From Hymenolepis diminuta (Eukaryota; Platyhelminthes; Cestoda; Cyclophyllidea; Hymenolepididae), in contig CAADRB010000002.1 in NCBI GenBank assembly GCA_900708905.1, positions 4,347,544 through 4,411,543 of the forward strand: 64,000 nt of DNA, given 5' to 3'. Under the pieces are notes generated by a model. It did no database searches and was not told where the DNA came from. It worked only from the letters and a program-made list of their open reading frames with translations. Below, piece by piece: positions 1 through 15,400 of this stretch. The translations under genes and the position numbers were made by a program. The number at the start of each line of letters is the position of its first letter. The first letter of the stretch is position 1.

Positions 1-367
1 NNNNNNNNNNNNNNNNNNNNNNNNNNNNNNNNNNNNNNNNNNNNNNNNNNNNNNNNNNNNNNNNNNNNNNNNNNNNNNNNNNNNNNNNNNNNNNNNNNNN
101 NNNNNNNNNNNNNNNNNNNNNNNNNNNNNNNNNNNNNNNNNNNNNNNNNNNNNNNNNNNNNNNNNNNNNNNNNNNNNNNNNNNNNNNNNNNNNNNNNNNN
201 NNNNNNNNNNNNNNNNNNNNNNNNNNNNNNNNNNNNNNNNNNNNNNNNNNNNNNNNNNNNNNNNNNNNNNNNNNNNNNNNNNNNNNNNNNNNNNNNNNNN
301 NNNNNNNNNNNNNNNNNNNNNNNNNNNNNNNNNNNNNNNNNNNNNNNNNNNNNNNNNNNNNNNNNNN
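1..367. other. Assembly gap (run of N)
   Basis: All bases are N, so this is a scaffold gap of nominal length. The first called base is 368, and a perfect palindrome starts six bases later. A further single undetermined base lies at 23943. Confidence 0.99.
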
Positions 368-372
368 TTTGT

Positions 373-417
373 ATCAAGGTCAATATACCCCCCGGCGGGG
401 GGTATATTGACCTTGAT
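373..417. repeat. Perfect 45-bp palindrome beside the gap
   Basis: Bases 373-393 are exactly reverse-complementary to 397-417, and the three-base centre GGC lets the pairing extend one more base pair around a single unpaired G at 395. Each arm ends at the centre in a run of six C or six G, and the outer parts carry CAAGGTCAATATA. Pairing stops at 372/418. As RNA or single-stranded DNA this would be an extremely stable hairpin. It could be the tip of an inverted repeat or a foldback junction that stopped the assembly, since it lies directly at the gap edge. Confidence 0.95.
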
Positions 418-3400
418 CCAATAATTTTTTATTATTGCATACATTTTTAAATGTGAGATGCAACTAACATCGAATGACAGCAAATCCAAATGATAAAGAA
501 GAAGGGATCAAAATGATTTCATTTTGGACTTGGGTTTTACAATATTTTATATATCGGCAGTTTACTTTCTGAAATTCAAAATTAATAATTCGCATTCATA
601 TTGTAGCAAATGCTTATCTACGATGTATAGTGATTAATTGGTTGTAATTAATTTGGAGGGGTTGGTCTAGGATCTACACTTCTTTTTCGTCGAATGGTTG
701 AAAAGACAAAATTTCTTATGTACAGTTCATAAGCTTACGGTTTTAACGTACCACATGTGAGATTGATAAAATTTTAGGTTTTTAGTTTTATTTTAATCCA
801 ATAATAACTTTTTGGCTATTAATAATTCAAATCGAATATTGATCATTTGTTTCGGGGAGTTCTTATTATTGTAGGAAATTCGCATACATCTATCATTAAT
901 TTAATTCGGCTTATTTAAATTCTACTTGATGTTTTAGTTATAATAGACCACATATCTAAAAATTAATGAAAATACGTGTTTAATTGAGTTTATAAATAAT
1001 TAATTGTAAATAATTTGGTATTTCAATATATCAATGATCTTATTGGATTCTATTGATCTTGTACGTTTTGCTTAATTATTCATAGCTTTGTAAACATATA
1101 ATTCCGCTAACGGTTTTTTAATGTCAGCAGTTACTAAATCAATAATTACATGCATTTAACAAAGTTCCTTATTTATATGCAAAATCTTCCGGGAGATGCG
1201 TATTGAGATATCTCACAATAAATGCCTTTTTAATCCCTTATCCAAGTTTCTTCCTACATTTGACATTCTGATACCAATCATTTAAAACGTAGTACCGTAT
1301 CTTGAGCCACGTTTCTGACAGTGTTCAACATCTGCAAATAGAGAGCTGTTGAGTTATCGAGTGTTTGATTTATGAAACACTGTGATTTTAAATCACACTG
1401 GACCTGAAGTCATTTCTGTATCATTTTGAATACTCCATATCCCAGATTAAGGTGAATTTCCATTTAAAAATTATTACGCTTATTAATATATAATATTATT
1501 ATATATATTTATGCTTATAGGATACAAAAAATACACCAGTATTCCAATTTTGATAAATATTTGACAGTTATTGCATCATTAAAGTAATTAAGTAGATTTA
1601 TTTGAGAAAAACTTTCAAAATCACATGCGGCTACATTTACATTGTGTGGAAGATCAACTAATCGAAAATTGCTCAAATAGCAGGCAGAGCTAACAACTTT
1701 TTCATAAAAATAACTAATGAAATTATTATTAAAAATAGAATAAAATAAAAAGTTAACTGTCTTGCAATTTCTTGCTGTTATGTTTTAATGGTCAACTAGT
1801 GAATTCCGCCTTCTAAGCCTTCTTAGTGTGGGGAGAAGACCGACCACAAGAAGTAAAAACTGATAAATAAGCATAGGAAATTCGTAAATAAAATTTGCTT
1901 TATTCCAGAAACGTTGTATAAAATTTTAACAGTGAAATAAGAACTACTCAAAAAACAAGGTTTGATAACATTAATCCAAAGGCAAAATTAGAACTAGTTA
2001 CTATCTTGATAAATCAAAGGACATCCTTTTGATCACCTAGTTTTTGTTATTTGTTACCGTCTCTGCTAGCTGGATGTTGTTAGCCTCCACAATTTAAGAT
2101 TTAAAATTATTTTTATTATAAAAACTAGTAATAATAAGGCTTAGCACAGTCAGTAATAAAAAACCCTTTCGAAAGAATCACTTCAAAATGTTTACTTATA
2201 TTTTGACCATAAAAGTAAATTATTAACGGCAGGGAGTCCTATAGTATGGAATATGAAGTTAATAACGCTGATTTTAATTTGATAAGTAATAAAAAGAAAC
2301 ACTAATAACATGTTCTTATTCTGTCGGGGAATTCGTAAAAATACGATGTAAATAGCTTTTAAAGAAATTGGCATTAATAAATGAGCGAATTCTTTTTGCT
2401 ACACAGTCAGTAAAGGAAAAAGCGGTGTCATTTATTATTTTTCTTTTGATTGCCAATAATAGTTTTCATACTAAAGTTCCGAAAAATTGCATTTAGCTGT
2501 AATTTTGTAAAGAAAACTAGTATTTCTTATTTATTCAACATTCTATAAACTATCTCAATTGAATTTTTCTGATTTTAACATTATGGAAAAATACGACGCA
2601 GAAGAAATAATTTTTGGAGTAAATTAAGAAGGAATATATTAGCAAATGGTATCGTAATTCCTAACTCTACAACCACATTTTTCCTTCGCTATGTCTAAAT
2701 CGCGTGTAGTGACAAAATACTTTGAAATTTGTTTACATATCGGTAACAAATAAGAACCCACTCTTTCCTTTGATAGTTCAACAAATAATCAAACTTTTTC
2801 TTACAACATTTGCTTTGGTCTTTAAATAAAAAGAAGTTATAGTAGTTGGTTTAAAACAATTTGAAACAAAATTATTTTTCTATTTTATCATATTTTCACC
2901 AAATGATTGCTTACATTTTGAAATTGATTTATATAATAATTCAATAATTAAGAGCAATTGTATTAATTTGACTTATGGGAATAAAATCAAGGATTGATTT
3001 TAAGGAATGTTCACATTTTAGGGTATTTTATTCTTTCGTCGAAATGAAATAATTAATTCTCATTTAATCAGCAAATTGGTAGAATATCTAATATAACTTT
3101 TGAAAATAGGGCCAATCGAAAATACAAAAGGAAGTAAAAATCAATTTCAATTAATTAATTTTAATAAAAACAATGACAAATTTTGATTTATCATTGCATT
3201 AGTACGCCAGTTCATAAAAGTTGGTAAGCATAATTGTTGGATAACAAGTGACAATTTTTAATTCTATTTGGTGCACAATTAACGATTTATCTTCAGTTTT
3301 TCATAAAATTTGTATATTTATTACATTGTGCTAAAATAAAGGACTGCTGTCTGCGTTATTTTAGAGCAAAGCCTATCAGTAAAGCTGTCGAAACAATAAG

Positions 3401-6400
3401 ATTTTCATCATAATAATTATAAGAGAACTAAATAAATTACGATTTCCTTTATCATAAATCGCTTCTAGTATATGTCATTTTTATATTTATTTATATTGCT
3501 CTTCCGTATGTGATTTAAAATCGACGTTAGTTTTATTTACACAGTATGTACCACATTCAATATTAGAAATGAAAATAATGTTTGCAAAAAATGCATCCTC
3601 TTAATTTTCATGTGAAGAAATAAAAGATGACACTGTTCATATTTTTATTTTTGCTACAGGTTAAAATACCAGAATACTTTAATTAAAAATATCCACTTAT
3701 CGATGTGAATTATGAAAATACCTTTTCTTGAAGCAAGTTTGGCTTTGTCTAGCGCAATCATTAAACAAGCTGATTAAAATCCATATATTTCGGATTCCCC
3801 TTCAGAAAACTTCAGAATCTATTAAGAATCATTCTTCTAAACCTTGCTCTTGGCTAACTATCAAATTAATTTTTTTTCTCTACATCAAATTTATACTTTA
3901 ATTCTTCACATATTACAGTAACATTACTTACCTAACCAGTCGTTTTAAAAAGAAACTCTTCAGAAAAAATGTCTTTATATCCTCCATTTTAAGGCAACAT
4001 AATTTACTTTGTATACTCTACTAATCCAATGCAAATAAATATAATACCTTACGTATTTTGATTTGATTTTGTAAGGAAACTGTCTGAAAAAAGCTAGAAT
4101 TGCGCAATATATGGGATGCAAATTATTGTTTTTTTCCCAATAACAACTTAGAATCTACTCTGTCCCGATTTTGTGCGGTTTTAGTCCGAAAATGCTTTTA
4201 ATGTGCAATAAATATTTTGCTAAATCATCCACATAGAAGTATTTGAATATTACACAGTTTTAAAAAATTCATTTTTTGAATTTATCCGTTACTAATTATC
4301 CAATGTCACTTATCAAGATAAATCTTAATTATATACTTTTACTATATTTGATCTTATTAAGCACTGCTTCTACGTAAATTTTCTTAACTTCCAGTGTTTA
4401 TGTATTAATTAAAAAGGTGCAAAATGATCCTTTTTGTCCCTGTTTTTCTACGTACTTCAAATCAAGACCGTTACAACTTGTTAGTCTAGTCTGTTTTAAA
4501 TAAAGAATCATCACTACATTTTAAGAAAACAACTTTATTTTATAAAATTAATATAATCGGAGGGCTGCACAAATATTATTCGACAGGAATACTTGATATG
4601 GAAATTGGAATAAAACATCTATAGAAAATAATTCTTTTGATTAAAATACCCAAATCAGATTTCATGAAATATTCTGATATTATGGTTTTTGTTCTTTTAT
4701 CTAACTTTTCTCGCTGTCTTTAAATGGGACATTTATTTTTGAGCAGATTTAAAAATAATTCTTGGCTAATTTTGAAAGTGATATCCAAAACCCTCCAATA
4801 CAAGTGCATTTTTTGAAATGTTACAGTCATAAAACAAATTTTTAACGAAAAAATGTGAAAAAAATTAGACAGATTTCTTCATGATTCGGAGTTTAATTTA
4901 TTATCAAATTTTAATTAAAATTGATGTAGGAACCAGCCAACTCTTTGTCAAGTACAAACAATGTTAAAAAGTTTTAGATAAGAATGTCATTTGCATATAT
5001 ATTAAAAATTAAAGAATGACACAAATTTGAGTCTGGCATTCAGTTATAAATTTTCATGTACTACAGAACATAAACATATTCAACGTATGCGAGTTTACAA
5101 CCGGAAGTTTTTATCGGCATCGGCTTTATTCAATTGAATTCTGGCATTCGTGGTAACTTAGACAATTCATTCAAAATCAACAATGCCATCATCAACAAGC
5201 ATCTTCTGGGCTTGAAATCGGAAATTTGCAGGGGTTGAATAGTTCAACTTTTCCTAAGATGACAATTTTTGTCAAATTATGATTTAAATATTTCGGAAAA
5301 AGTCTAATGCTTTCAAAACAAATTAAGATAACATTGTAAAAAGAACTAATTAAGGGCATTAAATTTGTTGATGTTTTTTTAATTTTTCATGATCAAATAC
5401 GTTTGACAAAATAAGCTAAACGGTTCACAAGACAAGTGACATATTTTTTCACTGTTTTAATAAGAAAATCTTTAGTCAGGCAACACATTTTTAAGGTGAA
5501 TTAACACTAAAACATTAATTTTTAGAAATATTTCCAAAAAAGCAAACCCAAAGCACAGCAAAATTTGTCTTGTCTCGTTAAAACCTAAATGCATCTTCTA
5601 CCAAAATAGTTTGAGGAACTTTATTAATTTTTAGTTTTCAGCCATTTTTCTCTCTGTTATGTCGAAATTGTAAATTGCTGAACACCATTTTGACTTCTTA
5701 TCATGGAACAAAATAGAATTGAGCATCAATGCCAACTATCATGATCGGAGTACCGGATATCATGGACAAGACGCCAAACCGAGGGATGAATTATGAAATA
5801 TTGATTCTGAAATGTGAACTACCATTTACTAAATACTGTATAACTCAACTATGAAAAACAATTAAAGTGACGTTGCCCTCGGCATGTCTTGATTCCCCTC
5901 TCCCTATGCATTGTATGGACTTATTTTTAACTGATTTCAGTTGTTATCTACATTTAAAAATTATAAAGCTTTTTTCTATTATTGCGGCAAAAATAATAAT
6001 TATTATTTTATGTGAAATGAAATACTGTTTGAAGAAAAGGAAAAAACAGACACAATTGTTGTATAAAAAAGTATATAGTAAAATAAATATATAGAAATAT
6101 ATGTTGGATTAAAAAGATAAGTACTGTTGAAAACGGAGAATATTATGGAAAACTTAGTTAGTTTCGGCATCAAAATTTAATATTAAACAAAAAGATTACG
6201 AGAAATTTATGAATTAATCTATCTATTTATGCCCTCTTTTACTTCTATTGAAAAATATCAAGACTTGGAAAATAATTACTTTCGAGTTGAGACTTTTGTT
6301 AGGTGCCAAACAAATTTCAAAAATGTAGCATTTAAAAAATATATCTGATGCAATTTTCTACTAATATTCATTTATAAAGGATAAAAAGTTTGAAACATTC

Positions 6401-9400
6401 TTTTTTTCGAAGATTCCTGCGTAAATTAAATTAAAAGCGCGTGGGAATTTAAGATACCACACTAAGGGTTTTTGTAATAGTTTTGAATGCCGGTTTAGAG
6501 TTAGGATATATTCACAATTGCAGCCGGTATGAACGAGATATATACAAAAGATTGCACATTTAACAATTCAGTTAAAGGAAAAAACATTCTTATTTACTAA
6601 AATTCGACGTTAAGGTCTTAATTTGATGCAAGATCTGCTAGCAGAATTTCAATCCATGCTTTTATTTGCATGCGCAATATATTATACTTAAGTGGATTTG
6701 ATTACATGCAGAGCACAGCTATTTAAAACCACGACGGATTCATATTCAACCGAGTCTACTGACAACTTAATAATAGTTATCAGTAGTTTCAGAAATTTGC
6801 TTTTTCCGAATTGGTGGCTTATTTTTTTATATTTGCAAATAAGACATAAGGGGATATTTTTTGCAGTTTTATTATAAAGACGAACATCCTCTTTAGTATT
6901 TTAAATTATACTGTAGGCCATAACAAGCAGTTTGAATTTAACTCGCTAATAAATTTATTTAGTAGTAATATTGGAACAACGCAGCAACAACCTAACGGAA
7001 TGGAGGTCCCAAGAATAAGTATGACAGAGAATATGCTAAACAAAGAATAAGCACAAAGGTGTTAGAGAAATGCATCTAAGCGGGATCTAACAGGTCTTTA
7101 TACCAACCTACTTTCATATGAAAAACATATGAGTATGAAGGTCAATAAGGCAAATGCGCCCCTAAAATAATATGAGCGTAAAACTACACATATTACTTGA
7201 CGAATGTTAGCAAGGCGTAGACCATCTAAGATAAAGCTAACATTTAAGGGTTGTCAAAATATGATATGTTTGCCTTTTAACAAATGCGCTTCTGCTGGAA
7301 ACCTGATCAATTTAAGTTTTCTCAAATTTTCTAGAGTAATCATTATATCATCAGATCATTATAAGTTTGAGATGTTGAGTAATGGTAGTATGGCCTCTCA
7401 TACATCTTAATTTGGTCGTTAAAGAATTTGTCAACCTGATAAAAGAAAGATGTTTATGAAATTGTTTTTTTCTGAAGATTTAAAAAATATTTTATCCGAT
7501 TTAAAAATAAACATTCATAGGAGTTTTAAATGATCAAAACAATAATGAAACAAAATGTCACATTTGCTATTTTTCTCAGTCTTTTAATTAATTGTGCTGC
7601 ATTTGAAATGAACATTTCCACAAGTACTGACTCCGTGTGGCAACCTTAAAAGAACAAAGCTACAACATTCAAACAATTTTAATATAAACAAACGCATAAT
7701 GAATTAGCTGCCAACAACGTTTTTGTGTGGTAAATCTGTATAAACTATAAGTGTTAAAATCTTGCTTAAATTGTTGTATATGTATAAAGAACACACGCTG
7801 TATTTCCTGAAGCAAAATGAATTCAAATAAGGAAAAGAATAATTGTAATTTTCGTTCAAATAAGAAATTTCAGTTTACAAATAAAATTTTACATAGGTAC
7901 GGGATTTACATCAAATTTAATAAAATATGAATTAATAGTCATTTCTCTGTACTTAAATATCAAAAATTTAAAGAATAATCATTTAAAAAGAGCAATCTGA
8001 TGTACACTTATGAATCAATTGTGGTCTTCTCTGGTCGGCACACATATACACATATACTTATACATATACACCTAAATTGCTCCCGAAGGTCCATTAAATC
8101 CCATATCAACACCATCTTTGAAAAGCATTGGTTTGGAAACGTAGTGAATATTTTAATGAATTATATTTGCAAGAATCAAAATAAATAAATAAAATATAAC
8201 TTATGTTTCCTTAACAAAATTTTTCTCCAGTTCCAAAATGGAGTACTAACATTCTTTTTAACCAGAAACATAAAGTATTAGAACAAATTTCTTTTGAATC
8301 CATAAGATCAAGGAAAGAATGTATTTTTAAAAAAATCGCATGGCATTTTACAGGAGACAACAAAATATTATTATCTGAAATCTGTCATGTTAAATACCCA
8401 GTACGAAAGACTAAATTTCATCTTGTAATTATTTTTTTCATTAAATATGTGGTTTTTTTCTCGGAAAAACCCATCAAATTAAAAGTAATACTGACAAAAT
8501 TTTTCGGTTTTATTTGTGAATTTTTATCAGCAGATTTATCTTATGATCTATTTTTTTGTTTTACCTCTAATAAAGTTGAATTAAAAATTTTTAAGAAATA
8601 ATTGCAGGACGTTTAGTGCCTCAGAGAGCAATCCAGTTTGGAAAATTTTCGGGAAATTCTTTATATTGGCAAAATATTAATATATTTTTCTCCTATATTT
8701 TGCGTATTAATTATTTTGAGACCGTCGACACAGGTCATAAACCGATAATTTGTCTTCGGTTTGCATGGCTGCATTTTGCGCAAAAGGGTGAGAGGTGAGA
8801 GTGAATTTTAAAAATAAAATAACCTACGTAATACTTAAATTTTAAAACCCTTCGATGATACCAAACATGTTACGGATTCACAGTGGCATATTTTAATAAA
8901 CGCGCCCCGGACTGCAATGATTACTTTTGTTCTAACAGATACTACGCCTTCGATCTCTTTTGTATATTTAGAGTCGGAGCGATATAAAAGACCGTTTATA
9001 GAATGTCAGGCCAGTCCTCAATATATATCAGTGTTGTCAGTCCATATACGGACCTCAAAGTCCTCAAATATGGCAGTTCATCTTCTATATAATCAATGAT
9101 ATCATGTTTTGGTCAGTGCAGCCACATTCTTGCAAGGACATGAGGAAATGGGTCTTTCTATATGTGCTTTTATCACAAGTTCCAAGGTATCATTAGCGGT
9201 TGCACAAAATTCCGGCTCAGACATGTTGATTAACAACTTTTGCATGGAGGTGCTGAATAAAAATGAATTTTTTATCCAAGGAAAATAAAATTGCCAGTTT
9301 ATTGTTAATTTTTCATAAAATTTTATTTCTGTTAAAATATGCTAACTTGCAGGGTCGTTGCCTTGCACAAATTTAGGTTTATGCTGAGCATTACTGTGAT

Positions 9401-12400
9401 TTCGTACTGTTGTTAAACTCTGTGATTGGTCGCAATTTTCTGATGTTTATAGGGTTATAAAATAATTATATCCAGTCAACTGGAGGTCAACTATCTGACC
9501 TCCATAGGAAATTAATTAAAATAAATTAATTGAATATTCATATATGCTAAGTTAATAAACATGACCTGTTTTTAGTGTTATTTTAGTTTACAATAATGAT
9601 GAATACCTCACTTTTAAATTTAAATTTTAGAATTTAGAAAAATTAGACAATTTCTTTAAATTTCCAAACATTTCATAGCAGAACTCTTCGGTTAGAAACT
9701 GCGTAACGCACGAAAATAAAATATTGAAATATTTTAATTTTGTATTTTTAATGTAAAATACCACGAATAGAAGAATACACTTTTTTTCAATATATAATAG
9801 AAATCACGTTTCAGCAAATAAATACGTGTGTTTGTCTTATTCAAGAAATTTAATGCTACAAATAGGTAACATTATTTTAACATCGAGCACAAAACTGTGA
9901 AATAAAAAAATTCATTCTTTACCCTCGTCCTGAATTTAAATATTTATTTCTAATTTAAACTATACATCACGCACATTTATGCACAAAAAATTAATATTGC
10001 ACATGCAATAAGCCCAACAAATTCGTTTCGTTTTTGCATATAACAAAACAGATATTCATCATATATAAATAAATGAAAAATAACAAATGAAGCAAAAATA
10101 GAAGAGGTTTATGATTCAAATTATATTATAATAATAGAGGAAATATGCAAATTATCACGCGTCGAAAAATTGTGAGACCAAATCTTCTTACAAAATTAAA
10201 GATAAAAATTATATGAGGTGTTATATTTATCATCTCAATACAGTCAAATGAGAAATTTATTTTGTTCAAACAATCAAGCTGTAAATAAAATTACCAAGTA
10301 ATTTTATCTTTATACAGGTAGAAAGTATGTGATTTGGGATGGGATCAATATATAATGTAAATAAATAAATGTGGACAACCCAAATACCTTATCATTGATA
10401 TTCTAATTGACAGAAGATAACAAATGGGCAATCACAATTGGAAAGAAAACTTTATTAAAATTATTTATGGTCAACACTGTGAACTGTTATTAGAAGCTTG
10501 ATTTTTCAGAATTTTATTTAGATGTTTATGTTTTAAAATGTATTCAAATGTATTTTCTGAGTGGAAATAAATATATGCAAAAGTATTTAGGTAAAAATTC
10601 AGAGCAATAAATTGAGCAATTTTTTTTAATAATGAGTAATAATAATATATTAGACACCACACTGTCTGGTCTGTTAATTTCTTCCGGTTTTAAAATGTAA
10701 AGAGTAAAAGTATTGCATTAACATTACTAACTATTCTTTAAAAATTGAAAATTTTTTAAACCACAGATATCCAACAACTCTTTTTAAATTAGAAATGGAC
10801 ACAGTTTAAAACTCAAATAGACAATACATAAAAAATTATGAAGTTTATAATATACTAAAGCTTTGAGCATTTATTTTCAATGAGAAGGAAATTATCTATG
10901 CGTGCCTTTGTTCAACTTTACAGTAGATTTTTCTTATTTATTCTAACGGTACTAGAAACAAAAACAGGTTGGTTTTAGGCAGGAAGTGTAATGCTTCAAT
11001 ATTTAATTGGGGTGTAGGAAAAATAAAATTTCCCACACATTAAGTAGCGATTTCATGCTACATCTTAATTATTGATGTTATTATTCTAGCAATTATTTTG
11101 AATTTAACATTTTTTTGTAGATGTAAATTTTAATAAAGAGTCAAAATTTTAAACAAAATAGAAGATTAATTAGAGATTGAATTTATTCCTTAATACAATT
11201 AATAAGCCAAACGAATGATGTGCAGTTGCTAATGGTACCCAAACATATTTTAGGTTCCGTTATTTAGAATAAATACAGAGTAAAATGATTAAATGATTAA
11301 TATCACAATAAATAATTGGTAATTAATCCATTTTTTAATTTAAAACGTTGGAAACATTTAAGTTAAAGTTGAACCAGAGCATTCCATTGTGGAATTATTC
11401 TCAAAACTATGGCACAGTATTTGGTCCATAATTATTAGATTTTTAATTGTTCACCTCTCAGCTTAACGCATGATATAAGAAAAGCTTACCAGCTCAAGGC
11501 ATTCATAATTGCCATTTGATATGTTAAAATTGGTTATATTGACCCATATTGCACTTATGGTCAGATATACAGTTCACCAGTGGAAAATCTGTCGTTGTTG
11601 AGAGTAGGCATTTTTGTTGCCTAATCTTCCAGGAGCATGTAATATTTTTTAAAAGAAGTATTTTTGATAGCTCAAAAATGTTGTCAAATTCTTTTATTAA
11701 ATCAAAAAGAAACAAATGATATAAAAATTATTTTCAAAAACATCTAAATTTAGCGTTTAACCTTTTTATTTTACTTGATTGGTCACCACAATCGAGACCA
11801 ATGAATACTGTTGATAAGACAACTTCATAAAACCAAAACTTTCAATGATTTTTTTGGATTTTCTATTTTACATTTGATATGCAAGTACGGAAGTGACGGA
11901 GCAATTATGCCAAGAATTTTTTATTAAATTAGAAAACTTCGTGTTCTGAATACAATTTACATATTTGAATTTCATTTCATTCAAATGAGGGTTTTAGTAT
12001 AAGAAAGCCTATATTAAACCCTTGAAAATTAGTTAAAGTTGGGCATGTAACATGTTTTAAGATTTATTAGACATGCAAAAGGATAATTTGATAGGCTTTA
12101 ATGATGCAAATGGATGCTAAAAATAGGTGTAACTTAAAATAGATTGTCATCAAATGACCAAAAGCGAGCTTGAGTAAGTCAAAAAACTCGTACAAATATT
12201 TTAAAATCAATTATATCATTTTCGGATATTCTGAACGATTTCAGTTTCTCTAAGGTATAATTAAATTTAGTTTGTATCTTATAAGCGATGAAATATTTAC
12301 GGAGATATCCATTCTACTAACTGGTTCAAAGAAATTTTGCATTCTCCAAATCGGATTTCATCTTCTTAATCAATAGTTGCTAACAAAGTCTCTTTTTTTA

Positions 12401-15400
12401 GAAAATAAAATAAGTGGCTTTGATTGAATTGCGTTGTTTTAAATATCACATTGTTTGTTTTTAATACGGTCAAATTAATAATATAATATATTTAATTAAC
12501 CATAATACACCTAATTCTTTTATCTGGGAAATGCATCTACTTGATTATAATGCATATTAGAATTCTGCTAATTTTTATATAAATTACGAATGAAAAGTTT
12601 TATTAACAGGAAGTGAAAGTGCACACGTATTTAGCCCGTAATAAAAACATGCAAAACGATTTCCATAAGTTAAAATTTAAAAGAAGAAATTAAAAGAGTC
12701 CTGTCGAAATTATTCTTATGTAGAACCAATGCTTTGATGTGAAATAGTGTACAAGTTATCTTTATCTTTTAGAAATACATCAAACAGTATTACGATATAT
12801 AGTAATGAAGTTAAGCTTTTCAAATATATTTTATGGAGTTAACCGATTTGCTGTCTAAATTTTGTTTACTTTTATAAACATATTTGCATTATTTGGAAAC
12901 CTCATGATTCGAATACTTTTAAGTTTATTCGATCAAAGTAGTTCATTAAATGGGGCAACTTGAGCATACACAGAACTGATTGTACAGGCCCCAGAGACCA
13001 ACGGAAAAAACAATAATTAAATAGCTGTGTCATAAATGATTACTTCTATGGCAAAAAAGCAAATTGTGCGATTAGAGTGATTATCAATTATTCAAAATCT
13101 AATGATCTGTATAACAACCGTTAAACATATTTTTAAAATGGCGAATTTCATTAAAAATTTTAGCATAAATTTAACTTTATTCAAAACATGACACAAAATA
13201 AAATTATTCTTGACAATATTATTTTTATAAGAAAAAACATATGTAAAGATTACCTCGCAAATTGATTATGAATTATGATAATGGTGAAATTTTAGTTTTT
13301 GATTCACTCTCTACTTCATCAGAGTTATTAAAATAGTTATAATTCTGGTGGTTTCTGTTGCGTTTTCAAAAAAACTGGAGTCACTATTGCCTTGTCTTTT
13401 CCCATCTTGTTATGTAGCGGAGTTCTGTAGTAACAAGAAAGGAATGGCCGGATGTATATTTACAGGTTTGGAAGCAAGAGATTTTAACAATTCTCATCTT
13501 ACGACTGCTTAGAGAAATCATGTAACTTAATTAAATTGCACACATGATAAATTACGCGTAGATACCCAGAAACAGTTTATATAACAAGCATGAAAATATA
13601 TTAAATATATATAATATTGAATAAGGCATACATAGTCGAATTAAATTTGAATTATTAAATCATATGGAAACTCATTTACTTTGGATGCTGATATTCGTCA
13701 TTTTTAAGCTCTGAATGTATAGTATGAACAAATATGTCATGAAATGTAAGTTAATAAAGTGGTATTTTAATTAAATGAATGATTTCCACGCCTCTTAAAA
13801 TCCTTTCAATGAAAATCGAACGAGTAGGAGAAATAAATTTCCAGAGGATTAAATGTAATTTTATAAACATATAGTAAAAATTTTTGATTGAGCTTAAAAT
13901 TTTGCATATACATTTATATACCTAATGATTACATTTTTGCCCAGTATTATTTATTTATTGAAAAATATTTTATTCATAATTTTATTTTACTCATTGTAAA
14001 CACTTTAATTTACAGTTTGTAAGAATAAAATTTCCTTAAATCAATATTTCTATTTTTTATTTTTCGAATAAATGGATAAAGAGTTAAATTTAAAAATCCT
14101 TACCCAAATAAAAATTGTTAATCAGATTTAGTATTGCATAGCAAACCAAAATAAATGCTTAAATTTTAGACAATTATAATGTTTTCGTCTTGGAAACAAT
14201 CGAGTTACACAAAAGTAAGTGCATAATTTTCCAAAAAATGCTCCGAAATTCACAAAATCCTTTTAGAAATTTTTTCTTGTAAATTGTTTTACAAATAACA
14301 TTAGTGATTTAACGGTTCGTCACTTTTTTTCATTTCTTCAAGAATATTAAACTCTTTGCGTAAGTAGCAACTGAAATTTCCGACTGTGCTAAACTTATCC
14401 ATCTGTAATAAAAAAATAATAGTCCTACTTTTGGCAATAATATCAAACTTTATTGTCATGTGTGCATCTTTTTACGGGAGCTATTTGGTCTCAGGTAAAC
14501 AATGATAGTTTGCAAATTAAATTAAACAGACTTTATTGTTAAAATATTTTGAAAGTTTATATCAATCATAAAATGCTGATTATTTTAATTTAAAATCAGC
14601 AAAAAGCAAAGTCATCTATAAAAAATCTGTCAATTTGATTACATAGTTTTTGCCTTTATAAATAAAACAATTTTTTTAAAAAATAGAAATGCGAAATTGA
14701 TTAGACTTTACTTCACTACTAAGGCAGCAAATTATGATTTTTTTATATGGAAAACCAGAATTTGGCTATATACTAACATTTGGTAAGAATGGAAAGTTAT
14801 TCATTTGAGATTTCCACCCTACAAAATACTGATTTTCAAGTAGAAATGTTTTCGCAAAATTTTACGTAAAAATCCGAGTAAAATTCAAATTCAACTATTT
14901 CCATATTCAATAGAATAGTAGATGCTGATAGGAGGGTAAGCACCAAGTCTGCTGATCAGTCAAAGCGAGAAAACGGTGATAAGGACATTGAACTTACTGC
15001 AACTTTGAGCTATAAAAAATTGAAAATATTAAGATAGACCAAAATTTATGAATTACAGTGTGTAATTATTTTACAAATTTTAAATTTTATTAAACAAGCT
15101 TCATTTCGATTCATAGTTTTAACATCAAAGACGACCAAAATGCTTTGAAATGCCTGATTTTTCCTGAAGTGATTAGCCTTTTTGGCTACGAACATTTTAA
15201 TGTCTGTACCTTATGGCGCCTTTTTGCACCCTTTGCTAAAATGAATTTTAACCAATACTTTCAAACTTTTACTGGCAAATTAGCATTAATTTTTAAATCA
15301 TTGAATGAAGCTCATTATTTCCATGTCTATTTATTTTTACACTATAGAATTTAGACTATTTTAGTGGCTTCATTACTGCTGAGTACAGCAAATTATGAAG

